Shown here: piece after piece, positions 36,090 through 45,620 of the stretch
How positions within the stretch are numbered: the first letter of the stretch is position 1
How the letters are laid out: each line of letters begins with the position of its first letter
DNA from: Periconia sp. R9002
Lineage: Eukaryota; Ascomycota; Dothideomycetes; Pleosporales; Periconiaceae
Length of the DNA stretch: 64,000 nucleotides
Assembly (NCBI GenBank): GCA_023627715.1
Contig: JAMAHW010000036.1
Coordinates: 186,001 to 250,000 of the forward strand
Reading direction: 5' to 3'
The notes under the pieces: model-generated
What the model saw: the letters and a program-made list of their open reading frames with translations, nothing else
Told to the model about the DNA's origin: nothing
Databases searched by the model: none
Translations under genes and position numbers: made by a program

Positions 36090-38069
36090 ATGCACCCGAC
36101 TGCCTCTTCCAACGCAAACAACAATTCTCGCAGGCCTCTGTCGTCGGCCCGTTCCCCGCATACTTCACCTCAGATACCTGGTCTTGACGGCATTGAAGAT
36201 GCACTCGAACTACAATCGATAGCACCTATTGAGGACACATTGAGGGACAATGGCGCTAGACTACACAACCAATCTACAGAGAATGTCAGTCTGTTGCCCA
36301 ATGCTAGACGCTTCTCTGTAGGATCAGCACAAAGCGAGGAAATTTATACTCCAGAAGAGGAGAAGAGGGTACTCAGAATATTGGACCGGCGCTTAGTGCT
36401 GTTCATGGCTCTCCTTTATTGTCTGAGCTTCTTAGATCGGTCGAGTGAGTGTGCTGTTCATCTCACTGTCAATGCAGGTCCAAACCAAAGAGAAAACAAA
36501 GACTATCTAGGGACAATGTTTCGTGGAGATGTATACTAAACCCATCTAGATATCGGCAATGCCAAAATCGCAGGTCTAACCCAAGATCTTGATCTCACCT
36601 CGGAACAATACGAGTGGCTCCTATGGGCTTTCTATATCACATATAGTATGTGGTATCATTTTCTGGCCATTAAAATTTGCATGCTCACGCATAAAAGTTG
36701 CATTTGAATGGATGGCTCTCATGTATCGCTTGGTCCCCCCACATATCTACATCTCAATATGTATTCTATCGTGGGGTATCATAGCATCACTGCAAGCCAT
36801 TGCCACTCGTTTTGAATTCCTACTTCTCCTTCGCCTCTTGTTGGGAGTGGGAGAAGCAGCGTTCGGGCCCGGAGTTCCGTTTTATCTATCTTTCTTCTTC
36901 CGTCGCGATGAGCTGGCATTTAGGACCGGGCTATTTATCTCTGCGAGCCCACTTTCAGCGTCATTTGCAGGCGTCCTGGCTTGGTTGATCACCAAGGTTG
37001 GTCAAAGTGGGCCGATCAGACCGTGGAGATTGCTGTTCTTGATTGAGGGGTTTCCAAGTTTGCTGGTCGCTGTCTGGGCATGGGATTTTGTGCCAGACTC
37101 GCCCGGCAAAGCAACATGGTTGACGAGCAGACAACAGCAGATTGCTGTGCGGAGACTGAGACAGGAGAACGGATCCAACGGCGAAGTCCACACTGACGAG
37201 AAAGAATACTCATCATTCAGGAAGAGGCAAAGTGTAAATTTTCGCGAAGTGCTTGAAGCTCTAAAAGACCCCAAGTCTTATCTAACTGCTGTAAGTATTG
37301 TTCCGTCTCATCACTGCGAGACTTAGGAAAGATTGAGGGGGCGGTTAACCTTTGTAAACATCCCATACTATGCATTAAGGGCCTCCCTCATGTTGGTGGA
37401 TAATTCTGACAATCCCTACAGTTCATGTTTTTTAGCTGTAATGTAGCGTTCAGCAGCATGCCCGTATTCCTACCAAGCATCATCCAAGACATGGGTCACC
37501 AATCAATTACTGCGCAAGCGTTATGCGCACCCCCCTATTTCTTTGCGTTTGCCGTCGTTCTCGTTACTGCATACTATTCCGACCGCTTAAGATCCCGCTC
37601 AACCTTCATTATCCTCCATTCCGTTATGGCCACGCTTGGGTACGGCACCATAGCCCTATGCGGCTATTATCAATTTCCCAGTGTCTGGATCCGTTATTTC
37701 GCATTGTTCCCCGCTACAGCAGGCTTCTTCTCTGCAGTCACGATCATCATCACGTGGACCATCAACAACCAGGAGAGCGATAGCAAAAAAGGCGCCGGTA
37801 TCGCCATCATGAATATTATAGGACAAATGGGCCCGCTGCTGGGGACCAGCATCTTTCCTAATGAAGATGGGCCGTATTATGTCAAGGGTATGACAATCTG
37901 TGCCGGGTTCATGCTTTTGGTCGGGGTGCTTGCCGGAATTCTGCGGTTTGCACTTTTGAGAGAGAATAAACGGAATGAACAAAAAAGACGAATAGAGTTC
38001 ACTGGCATCCCGTTGGAGGATAGGATCGTGGCTGCAGAGGAACGGAAGGCTTTCAAATTCATGATCTAA
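36090..38069 (+). CDS. MFS permease, Dal5/anion:cation symporter type
   Basis: Plasma-membrane uptake carrier of the fungal allantoate/vitamin permease group, which moves organic anions with protons; the substrate is unknown. Four exons, 36090-36444, 36550-36645, 36698-37290 and 37422-38069, encode 563 aa. The family landmark LDRRLVLFMALLYCLSFLDR joins across intron 1 to SNIGNAKIAGL. The other landmark is LRLLLGVGEAAFGPGVPFYLS in TM4, then RRDELAFRTGLFISASPL. Hydrophobic segments fit 12 TMs with a long central cytosolic loop (about residues 300-345). The N-terminal 110 residues are a disordered cytosolic tail. Introns of 105, 52 and 131 nt all restore family sequence. Confidence 0.93.
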
Positions 38070-38330
38070 CGAATGGTACATGTATGTACCAATGTAGTCA
38101 GATGGCTACGCATACTATGCCTCGCCCGAAAAAGCTCGATAAACCGGCGGTGTAACTAGTTCGCATGTCAAAAAGTCCAATGTGGAGCCTGCTACCACCA
38201 TGCTAGAACATGTCGCTTCTACGGAGCCAATGCGGAAATTCACCGCCCACACGAAATGCCCACCAACTCGACATGTGTACATTGATAAATTGAACAAACG
38301 ATCGGATCGACATCAATTCGATTGGTTCGG

Positions 38331-38342
38331 TGGTGTAGTTGG
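38331..38342 (+). promoter_or_regulatory. Pol III A box of tRNA-Val
   Basis: TGGTGTAGTTGG matches the TRGYNNANNNGG consensus and covers tRNA bases 8-19. It lies upstream of the 55-nt insert, so it is undisturbed. Confidence 0.8.
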
Positions 38343-38349
38343 TTATCAC

Positions 38350-38404
38350 GTACGGTGCTCTCCTGGAAAACAGTCCATCAAAACTTTACTAACAATGAGT
38401 CCAG
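38350..38404 (+). other. 55-nt spliceosomal-type insert inside tRNA-Val
   Basis: It begins GTACGG, contains a perfect TACTAAC at 38387-38393 (branch A at 38392) and ends TCCAG, 12 nt after the branch A. Length, donor and branch spacing match mRNA introns in the same window. It interrupts the tRNA exactly between bases 25 and 26. It contains no T4 run, so it would not stop Pol III. The inverted arms CCTGGA (38362-38367) and TCCAGG (38400-38405) could pair. Confidence 0.75.
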
Positions 38405-38416
38405 GTCAGTCTAACA

Positions 38417-38428
38417 TTCTCGTTAGAA
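38417..38428 (+). other. Canonical 12-nt tRNA intron at position 37/38
   Basis: TTCTCGTTAGAA follows base 37. Its GTTAG can pair with CTAAC of the anticodon loop, the standard anticodon-intron helix used by the tRNA splicing endonuclease. Confidence 0.85.
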
Positions 38429-38441
38429 CACTGAAGGTCCC

Positions 38442-38452
38442 GAGTTCAAACC
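38442..38452 (+). promoter_or_regulatory. Pol III B box of tRNA-Val
   Basis: GAGTTCAAACC closely fits the GGTTCRANNCC consensus in the T arm. The insert stretches the A-to-B box gap to about 100 nt, which Pol III genes generally tolerate. Confidence 0.8.
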
Positions 38453-38496
38453 TCGGCTGAATCATCATGAATTCAAGTGTCTGCTGTGGCACAATC

Positions 38497-38501
38497 TTTT
38501 T
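38497..38501 (+). terminator. Pol III T5 terminator
   Basis: TTTTT 33 nt after the tRNA 3' end; a second T5 follows at 38506-38510. Confidence 0.65.
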
Positions 38502-39083
38502 GCCATTTTTGAGAGCATCTTTTTGGGGATGGCCGTGCGTTGTGTGGTGGGTCGATGGATAATCATTGGAATGGTTAAACATGTGAAATATGGAATTTCG
38601 ATGTTGTTCGCTACATGGAGTGACAACTGGCAAGTTAAAGATTTTAGGTCACTGTTATTACAGTACTTTCCCATCGACAGAGTAGTGTATTCGACCGTAG
38701 AAAATTTTTCAATGTTAAACGTCGCCTACGTGTACACTTGCATCAATGATGCATTCAAATGTTGATGTGAGATTGGTTAGTGTCACGTGACAGATATTGA
38801 CGCACGCCAAGTCCCCTTAAGCGGTAAAGCGCAAGATCACCCATCATTCACAACATGCACCTGAACATCCGGAGAATCAAATCCTCTAGTTCTAATGCCT
38901 GGAGCAACAAGAAACCCACATTTTGCCTTATTGTGATATCGGTTATTTGACTGATGAGTACTTGAAGCGTCAGTTAAACTCATAGAGTTAGGGGCAAGCA
39001 CTGTACAACTACTGCAAGCTCCCAAAACAATGGTCATGCGCTCAGAACTTGGATGAACCCCTAGTTCACTTGCCACCGTAACC
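38502..39083. other. Intergenic: tRNA downstream and FIG4 promoter
   Basis: About 580 bases, A/T-rich at first. A minus-strand open frame overlaps its right end and the FIG4 start but is not supported as a gene. No second tRNA found. Confidence 0.45.
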
Positions 39084-42000
39084 ATGGAAAACTCACGGCA
39101 CAAATCTGAAGGCAGCGAGCGGCCTAGCTCGATATCTAGTTCTTCCCACAAGGCCAGTTCGGTGGACAATTCACTAGAAAAGGGAAATGACACCGACCAA
39201 GCTTCAACGGCCGTTGGAAGTCCTGAGCTCGGTCCAAAGTACAACGTTCCCGTGGCTGAATTCAAGCCAGAATCTGACGTGGAGAAGCTGCCGGGAATAC
39301 CCCGGGGAGATACGGAAGAAATAGCATTCTCTGGTGAAGAAGAAAACACGGCGGTCCCAATATCTTTCCAGAGATCGTCAAGTCCGGCCGCCATGCAGAA
39401 GAATAGAGGGGCTAGCTATGAAACAGTCGGCGATGGCGGAATCAACAGGATGCACAAATTTTCCCTCTACGAAACGAGTACCCGGTTCTACCTGGTGGGA
39501 GCAGATAGCATGGACAAGCACTATCGAGTTTTGAAGATCGATCGAACTGCACCCCCTGGGATACTAAGCATCTTCGAGGATGATATTGTGTACGACAAAC
39601 GGGAAATGAGTCTACTTCTGAATACTATTGATGACGGCAACAAGCATACCGGAGGAATGAGATTCAAATGCAGCACCTGGGGCCTTCTTGGCTTCATCCG
39701 CTTCACAGAAGCCTACTATATGCTGCTTATTACCAAGAGAGCGCAGGTGGCCATGATAGGAGGCCACTACATATATCAAGTGGACGGTACAGAGTTGGTC
39801 CCGCTTACAACTGGAGCAACATCACGGTTCCAGAAAGACCGGAATCCAGATGAAGCAAGATTTCTCAGCATTCTCACTAACATTGACCTGACGCGTTTCT
39901 TTTATTTCAGCTATTCTTACAATATTACGCGAAGTCTCCAGCAAAACATTATTCGTGAGAGAGAAGCGCTCAATGAAGGCCGTCCGCACCCTAACCGCGA
40001 CTTCCAAGACATGTTCGTATGGAACCACTTTCTTCTTGAACCAGCCAAGAAGACACTCAAGAATGTGTATGACTGGTGTCACCCCATCATACATGGTTCG
40101 GTCGATCAATCATCCCTCGACGTCTTTGGTAGAAGAATATATATTACACTTCTGGCGCGGCGGTCAAGATATTTTGCTGGAGCGCGATTCCTCAAACGGG
40201 GAATAAATGATTCGGGATATGTCGCCAACGACGTGGAGACAGAACAGATCGTTTCTGAGGCACTCACCACTTCTTTTCACGCACCGGGTCCACGGCTGTT
40301 CTCTAATCCGGGCTTCTCATCATATGTACAGCATCGAGGGAGCATTCCACTGCATTGGACCCAAGATAATAGCGGGGTGTCCTACAAGCCTGATATCGAC
40401 CTCAATCTTCCGGATCCTTTCTTCACTGCCGCAGCTCTGCATTTCGACAATCTCTTCGAAAGATACGGAGCACCGGTGTATGTGCTAAATCTCATAAAAC
40501 AACGGGAACGGACACCACGAGAGTCTAAGCTCCTTTACGAGTACAAACACGCCGTTGATTACCTCAACCAGTCACTACCCAAGGATAAGAAGATCATATA
40601 TGAAGCATTTGATATGGCAAGGGCTTCAAAGACCCGTGGTCAAGACGTCATTGGTACATTGGAGCATTTGGCTGAGAAAGTCATTCGGCAAACGGGATTC
40701 TTTCACAATGGCGACAATGAGATCGGTGCACCTCAGGTGCAAAATGGCGTGGCGCGTACTAATTGCATTGACTGCCTCGATCGAACCAACGCCGCGCAGT
40801 TTGTTATTGCGAAGCGTGCACTTGGCCGACAACTTCAAGCCCTCGGTGTGATCTCAGGAAATACCGTGGAGTATGATACAGATTGTGTTGATAACTTCAC
40901 ACACATGTTTCATAACCATGGAGATGCAATAGCTATGCAGTATGGAGGTTCACATCTCGTCAACACAATGGCTACATATCGAAAAATCAATCAGTGGCAG
41001 AGTAGCTCTCGAGATATGGTAGAGAGCTTCAAACGTTACTATCACAACTCCTTCCTTGACTCGCAACGCCAAGAAGCTTACAACCTTTTCCTTGGATACT
41101 ATACCTTCCAGAAAGATGGACCCATGCTGTGGGACCTTACCACAGATTACTACCTTCACCACGGAGATCCACGTAAATATTTGGAGAAGCCTCGAAGAAA
41201 TTATATACAGTGGTATAGCCCAAACAACCTTGAACCCCGCTCCCTCCCGCCCCTAGAGAGGCAAATCCAACTTTCACGGAATAGAGTCGATAACGCAGAC
41301 GACTATTGGCTGGAATACTATCGCCCGCTTGCGGTTACGTCTTTCCTCAAGGTGTATGCGTTTCGTCTGAATTGCCCACCTATCCATCAGAAGGACACAT
41401 CGTATCCAACTCGTCAACAAAACGCATCCCCGTTTGTAGTTCGCAAGAAGCAACAAGATCAGATTTCGCCTGGAAAAGAGGATCGTAAGCAATCAAGAAA
41501 AGGAGTGACGATTCTCGATCCGGTCAGCGAGAGCGATTCTCGAAAGAGCAGCATGATCTCTCGCCGCCACAAGAGCATGCAGCTGCACATACCGGAAATT
41601 GGGTCACCTGTGAAGCAATCAATCCTTCGCGACACAGCTTTTGACTCTCAAGTGCCCAACTCGGCCCCAGCGACCACGAGACACTTTCCGTCCCTGTCCA
41701 ATTCTTCGTCCACAGGACTAGCGTCCAACTTTGGTTACGAAGGCTTTCGACCCGCCGATAAAGCCCTCGTCCACTTGTGGACCCTCGCCCAGTTCCACGA
41801 CAACAGCATTAACCCGACCGTAACTAGTGCGGAAGAAGAAGAATACTACCGCTACATCGAGCATCCCCTCAATCTGCCTCTGGTGGTGAGCTCGGAAACA
41901 CCCGTAGCAGACGACCCCACAGCGCAGGAGTTCCAAGAGTATCTCAATATGACCGACGGCACCAATGTGCAGCAAGCATATCAAGACACGACCGAAACCT

Positions 42001-42500
42001 CGTCGCTGCAAGACTCACTCAAAGACTTCACATTTGTCCAACTCGACACCGCGTCCATCCGCTCCTCCAACAACAACGCAGGCATGGGACCCCGGCCAAC
42101 CACGTCCTCTTCCGCCCTTGGATACCCACTCACGCCCTTCTCGCACCCCTCTGCACACCACCACAACGCGCTGTACAACCCGTACCCGTACAACAACAAC
42201 CCCGAATACCTCCAAGTCGCCCAGCAGCAGCAGCACTCGCTGTACGCCGAAAGCATCCGCGAAGACGCCGAGACGCTCGAGCCCCCAGCAGGCACGGGGG
42301 CGGGCAAGTTCCAGACGTCGGCCGAGGATATCGAGGAGTTCAATGAGTTTTTGAAGATCAAGGACAATCCGTTGGATGTCGAGGAGGCGGATGGCGGGAA
42401 GAAGAGGTACAAGGCGTATCGGCAGTGGTTGCGCGGCAAGAGTTTCTTCAAGCAGAGCAAGGTCGATCCTGAGTGGCAGAATCAGCTGCCTATGCGATAG
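39084..42500 (+). CDS. FIG4: SAC-domain phosphoinositide phosphatase FIG4
   Basis: It dephosphorylates PI(3,5)P2 on the vacuole/late endosome and also stabilises the Fab1-Vac14 kinase complex. A single exon encodes 1138 aa from an ATG in the context ACCATGG. Residues 1-110 are disordered. The Sac N-domain begins HKFSLYETSTRFYLVG, as in Fig4. The catalytic CX5R(T) loop is RTNCIDCLDRTNAAQ at about residue 555-570. The C-terminal third has low-complexity Ser, His, Pro, Asn and Gln stretches, then ends in a conserved-looking charged block (EEFNEFLKIKDNP ... KRYKAYRQWLRGKSFFK). It is longer than yeast Fig4 (about 880), the excess being in disordered parts. The stop codon abuts a tandem repeat. Confidence 0.96.
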   Translation: MENSRHKSEGSERPSSISSSSHKASSVDNSLEKGNDTDQASTAVGSPELGPKYNVPVAEFKPESDVEKLPGIPRGDTEEIAFSGEEENTAVPISFQRSSSPAAMQKNRGASYETVGDGGINRMHKFSLYETSTRFYLVGADSMDKHYRVLKIDRTAPPGILSIFEDDIVYDKREMSLLLNTIDDGNKHTGGMRFKCSTWGLLGFIRFTEAYYMLLITKRAQVAMIGGHYIYQVDGTELVPLTTGATSRFQKDRNPDEARFLSILTNIDLTRFFYFSYSYNITRSLQQNIIREREALNEGRPHPNRDFQDMFVWNHFLLEPAKKTLKNVYDWCHPIIHGSVDQSSLDVFGRRIYITLLARRSRYFAGARFLKRGINDSGYVANDVETEQIVSEALTTSFHAPGPRLFSNPGFSSYVQHRGSIPLHWTQDNSGVSYKPDIDLNLPDPFFTAAALHFDNLFERYGAPVYVLNLIKQRERTPRESKLLYEYKHAVDYLNQSLPKDKKIIYEAFDMARASKTRGQDVIGTLEHLAEKVIRQTGFFHNGDNEIGAPQVQNGVARTNCIDCLDRTNAAQFVIAKRALGRQLQALGVISGNTVEYDTDCVDNFTHMFHNHGDAIAMQYGGSHLVNTMATYRKINQWQSSSRDMVESFKRYYHNSFLDSQRQEAYNLFLGYYTFQKDGPMLWDLTTDYYLHHGDPRKYLEKPRRNYIQWYSPNNLEPRSLPPLERQIQLSRNRVDNADDYWLEYYRPLAVTSFLKVYAFRLNCPPIHQKDTSYPTRQQNASPFVVRKKQQDQISPGKEDRKQSRKGVTILDPVSESDSRKSSMISRRHKSMQLHIPEIGSPVKQSILRDTAFDSQVPNSAPATTRHFPSLSNSSSTGLASNFGYEGFRPADKALVHLWTLAQFHDNSINPTVTSAEEEEYYRYIEHPLNLPLVVSSETPVADDPTAQEFQEYLNMTDGTNVQQAYQDTTETSSLQDSLKDFTFVQLDTASIRSSNNNAGMGPRPTTSSSALGYPLTPFSHPSAHHHNALYNPYPYNNNPEYLQVAQQQQHSLYAESIREDAETLEPPAGTGAGKFQTSAEDIEEFNEFLKIKDNPLDVEEADGGKKRYKAYRQWLRGKSFFKQSKVDPEWQNQLPMR

Positions 42501-42640
42501 GCTGCTTTTGACATTTTTATTTGGTGAAGGGAGTTGTTTTTCCTACGAGTGACTCCTCGTCGGGCTGCTTTTAACATTTTTATCAGGGGGGTTTTGTTTT
42601 TCCTATAGGGGTCTTCTCGTCGGGCTGCATTTTTTTTGAC
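42501..42640 (+). repeat. Imperfect 60-63 bp tandem repeat after FIG4 stop
   Basis: GCTGC-starting units begin at 42501, 42564 and 42624, each followed by a T run and, in the first two, ACATTTTTAT, then GTTTTTCCTA and CTCGTCGG. Two full copies plus a partial third. It lies in the presumed FIG4 3' UTR. Confidence 0.7.
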
Positions 42641-43253
42641 GCTGGTTTGCATGGTTTTATTCAATAGAGTGTCACGTTGTTATTGTTTGGGGATGTGGCG
42701 TTTAGGAGTGGGAGTTAGGTGACGGCATAGAATGGAATTCTAAAAATGCACCTGTTTAATCATATGAAGACATTACGTGCCAAGCGATATTGCCCTGTCA
42801 GAATTCTGTTATACAGTAGACTATTAGATGTGTACTATTAGATATACATTCCATGATGAGATACATGAATCAAGCACGGCTTTCCTTGAACCCGGCTAGG
42901 TATCTGAAATGCCCAGCGAGCATTAATTCACACCAATTATATAGGTATATCCCCGGGCCTCCATAGATCATACATGCATAGCATTATAGCCGGACAGGCC
43001 CCATGTTTACTCGCTTGGAGTCAAACACACTGGCGTTTTTCCTGCCGCCAAAGATCCAATTATCTCAGACAGGCCTGGTTCGCAATAGAATGAATGTGTC
43101 CCCACGGTTCAAGGTCAACGAGATGGGCCTGCAGAGCACTCGCAGGCGTCCATCATCTTTCGAAAAATGATCCAGCATATGTAGATGATGAATGAAATCG
43201 TCTTTCACACCATCGTATACGAAGGGTGGCAAAGACGAGGACAAGGAGACCAT
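42641..43253. other. Convergent 3' interval after FIG4
   Basis: About 610 A/T-rich bases between FIG4 and the minus-strand membrane protein. No gene seen. Confidence 0.45.
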
Positions 43254-45620
43254 TCAACCATCCTCGCTGTCCTCCTTCAACAATGGTTTTTTCTCCTCAG
43301 AATCACCCAACTCTTCTCTTTCCCCCCTTTCCCCCTTCTCCCAGTCGTCCCTATACTGGCTCAACCCTGCATAAACCCCGTTCTTCACAATGTCTCCAAC
43401 TTCGGGCTCGGCGCCAAAGCAGCAATGTCCGACGACGCCAAACGGTCCTTCCCTGGGATTCTCCTCCTTCAGCACACCAAACCTCATCTTCGTCTCGGTG
43501 AGCTCCTTAGGGAACGGGTCACCGCCTAGACACGCGCCGACGGAGAGCTGGTCGAGCGTCGGGTTGCGCGTAGTAACCATGATGCGTGAGAACAAGGTAT
43601 CAGACGCGACGCCATTTTGGAAGATGGACCATGCGCCCACAATGAGGGAGCACAGCGTGATAAAGACAGCGAACGCATACCCGATCCATAGGCCGTGGCG
43701 ATGGTACACGAAGACGTTGACATAGCGAGATTTCACGCAGGGAACGCTTGTGTTATCACGGACGGTGAGGAAGGGCTCCGAGAGGAGTGTGAGTAGTATG
43801 TCTTCGAAAACCTCGGGGACTTTGTTTTGCAGGTCTTCTATTGGGTATGAGGTTGCCGGGTCCATTAGTCGGGATTCGGATAAGTCAGACTTAGTAACTT
43901 TGAACGTGGAAATAAGTATTTGACCCCGAATGAAATTGCGGAAGAGGGCGCCAAGGGCATGGTAGGTCGCCGTGTATTTGTAATTTTGCCTGTCAATTGG
44001 TCTAATAAAATTGGATTCCGGGCTGGCAGTATACTTGCTGCTGTTAGAGGAGTCCATAGTGAGGTTCGTGTCGATTATCGGACGAAGGAAATCACGTTGT
44101 TTCCGGTTGTGCGTTTGAACAGTATCGTTGTAAGTAAGCTCAAACGTGTAGTTGGTTTCGTGCGCTACGCATTTGAAAATCTTTGGCTCATGGACATTGA
44201 CCCATTTCTTCGCATAGGGCGAATCAGGGGGATATGGCCTCGAGGTGTTGACGGAGTGTCCTATCCAAAGCACCGGCTCGGATTGGAAGACGCCAAGCCA
44301 TGGTGGGTATGGAGGTCCTTTGACGGGAATGCCGTGCTCGTCTGTCTCAACCTGTGGGTTCATGTAATCATTCAGGTCGGTACTGGCATAGTAAGTCATG
44401 TTTCCCTGGGGTGCCAGCATACTGTAGTTGAAAGGCGCCTTAGCGGAAGGGTCGTTGGGCTCTGCAACGTTGTCGCATTTGTATCCAGGTGCTAAGAAGT
44501 TAATGGAGTAGGTGCAGTTCCATCGCTCCCCGCACGTTGTCAGGGACGCCCGAGGGTCGAATGCTGGCTTTTTCAAGTAGACAGCCGTGATAGCCAGGCG
44601 CTTTGCGTTTTTGGAGGGCTGATCATAATAATCAAACCAACCATCCTTTTTGCCATCGATATCCGTAGTATTCCAGAAGACCAGCGATGAACCGGCGTAT
44701 GTATCTTCACGACGAAAATCGTGCATGGCTTCCCGAGTGAAATTCAATGTAGGCACATTGTCGCATTGGGTAGCATTGGACCATTCACGAACTTCGGAAG
44801 TTAGAGCCGATGGAGCCACGACAGACGCAAGCGGCAGCAGCCTGATTTATCAGTCAGTCTTCTCGTGACATGGAGCATGTACCATGGACGCTTACCAACT
44901 GCACACGGCCAAAAATGTTGCTAACTTTCCCAATGATATCATTTCCCAGTTCCAAAAAGCAGTAAGATCTTCGGTTGCAGAAAATAATCCATCAATGGCT
45001 CGTAACGTCATGGCCTTTTGCCTGAAAGTGCGCCATATGCGTTGTCGGTAGCATAATACAACGCAGCCGACCAATGTACTTTTGACGAAGAAAGCCAGGG
45101 CGGTACCATATCTGTTTTTCAACAATTGATCCTCTGCCGGCTGTCCGTCCAAACTGACGTAAAAAAAGTGGTGGCCCACTGCGGCCATTATGCCAGCCAC
45201 GAACAAGACTATTGCTATCGCCGGAGTAGCCCAATGTATATGCCACTGAGCCAGCTCGCCTGCTCTTCTGTCCAGTAAACGCTGTGTGGCTGCATCTTGT
45301 GTTTTGTACTGGCTCAATGATGAGAGGGAATATAACGAGTTGCCTGCGGTCTGTGGATTAAATGCCCCGGTATCCCCAACAGGCGCATACTGGCCGCCGT
45401 TCTGCCCCAAGCCCCGCGATGCTGGACCAAAGCCGATTGCTGGACTCTCGGGCGGAGATATGTCTGGAGAACCGGACCGACGATAGTTGTGGGAACTGGA
45501 TAGATCCACAGACTGTCTAGGGAAATTGGAGAGGGGAATGGGTTCCCGGGGCTCATGGTAGGGATCGTATGGGTCGACGAAGGGATTCGGAGAGGCGGAT
45601 GGGTTGGTATTGGATGCCAT
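43254..45620 (-). CDS. Large N-glycosylatable multi-pass membrane protein, function unknown
   Basis: Two exons, 45620-44896 and 44841-43254 (54-nt intron, GTAAGC ... GACTGAT ... CAG, phase 2), encode 770 aa. The ATG at 45620 begins MASNTNPSASPNPFVDP; the frame continues upstream but without ATG. The N-terminal 115 residues are Pro/Ser-rich and cytosolic-like. Three TM segments follow in the next 140 residues. A roughly 370-residue loop carries about a dozen N-x-S/T sites (NATQ, NFTR, NTTD, NCTY, NYSM, NYTF and others) and Cys. A final TM (HGLWIGYAFAVFITLCSLIV) leads to a cytosolic tail ending in Lys/Glu. Similar ascomycete proteins carry automatic labels such as formylmethionine deformylase-like, but no deformylase metal motif is visible here. 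Confidence 0.85.

Larger units (their letters stand above)
38324..38464 (+). tRNA. tRNA-Val(AAC) with two intervening sequences
   Basis: Removing 38350-38404 (55 nt) and 38417-38428 (12 nt) leaves 74 nt with a complete cloverleaf. The acceptor stem is GGTTCGG/CTGAATC with two G-U pairs, and the discriminator is A. The D arm is GTGTAGTTGGTTATCAC. The anticodon stem is TCAGT/ACTGA with loop CTAACAC (anticodon AAC), the variable region AGGTC, and the T arm CCGAG-TTCAAAC-CTCGG. Internal promoter boxes and a downstream T5 stop are present. CCA is not encoded. The 12-nt intron sits at the normal 37/38 site; the 55-nt insert between bases 25 and 26 is unprecedented to my knowledge in a fungal nuclear tRNA. 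Confidence 0.9.

Noticed and set aside
38837..39394. 185-codon open frame on minus over the FIG4 start
   Set aside because: Overlaps the FIG4 coding start in antisense; no domain and not tRNA-derived on inspection.
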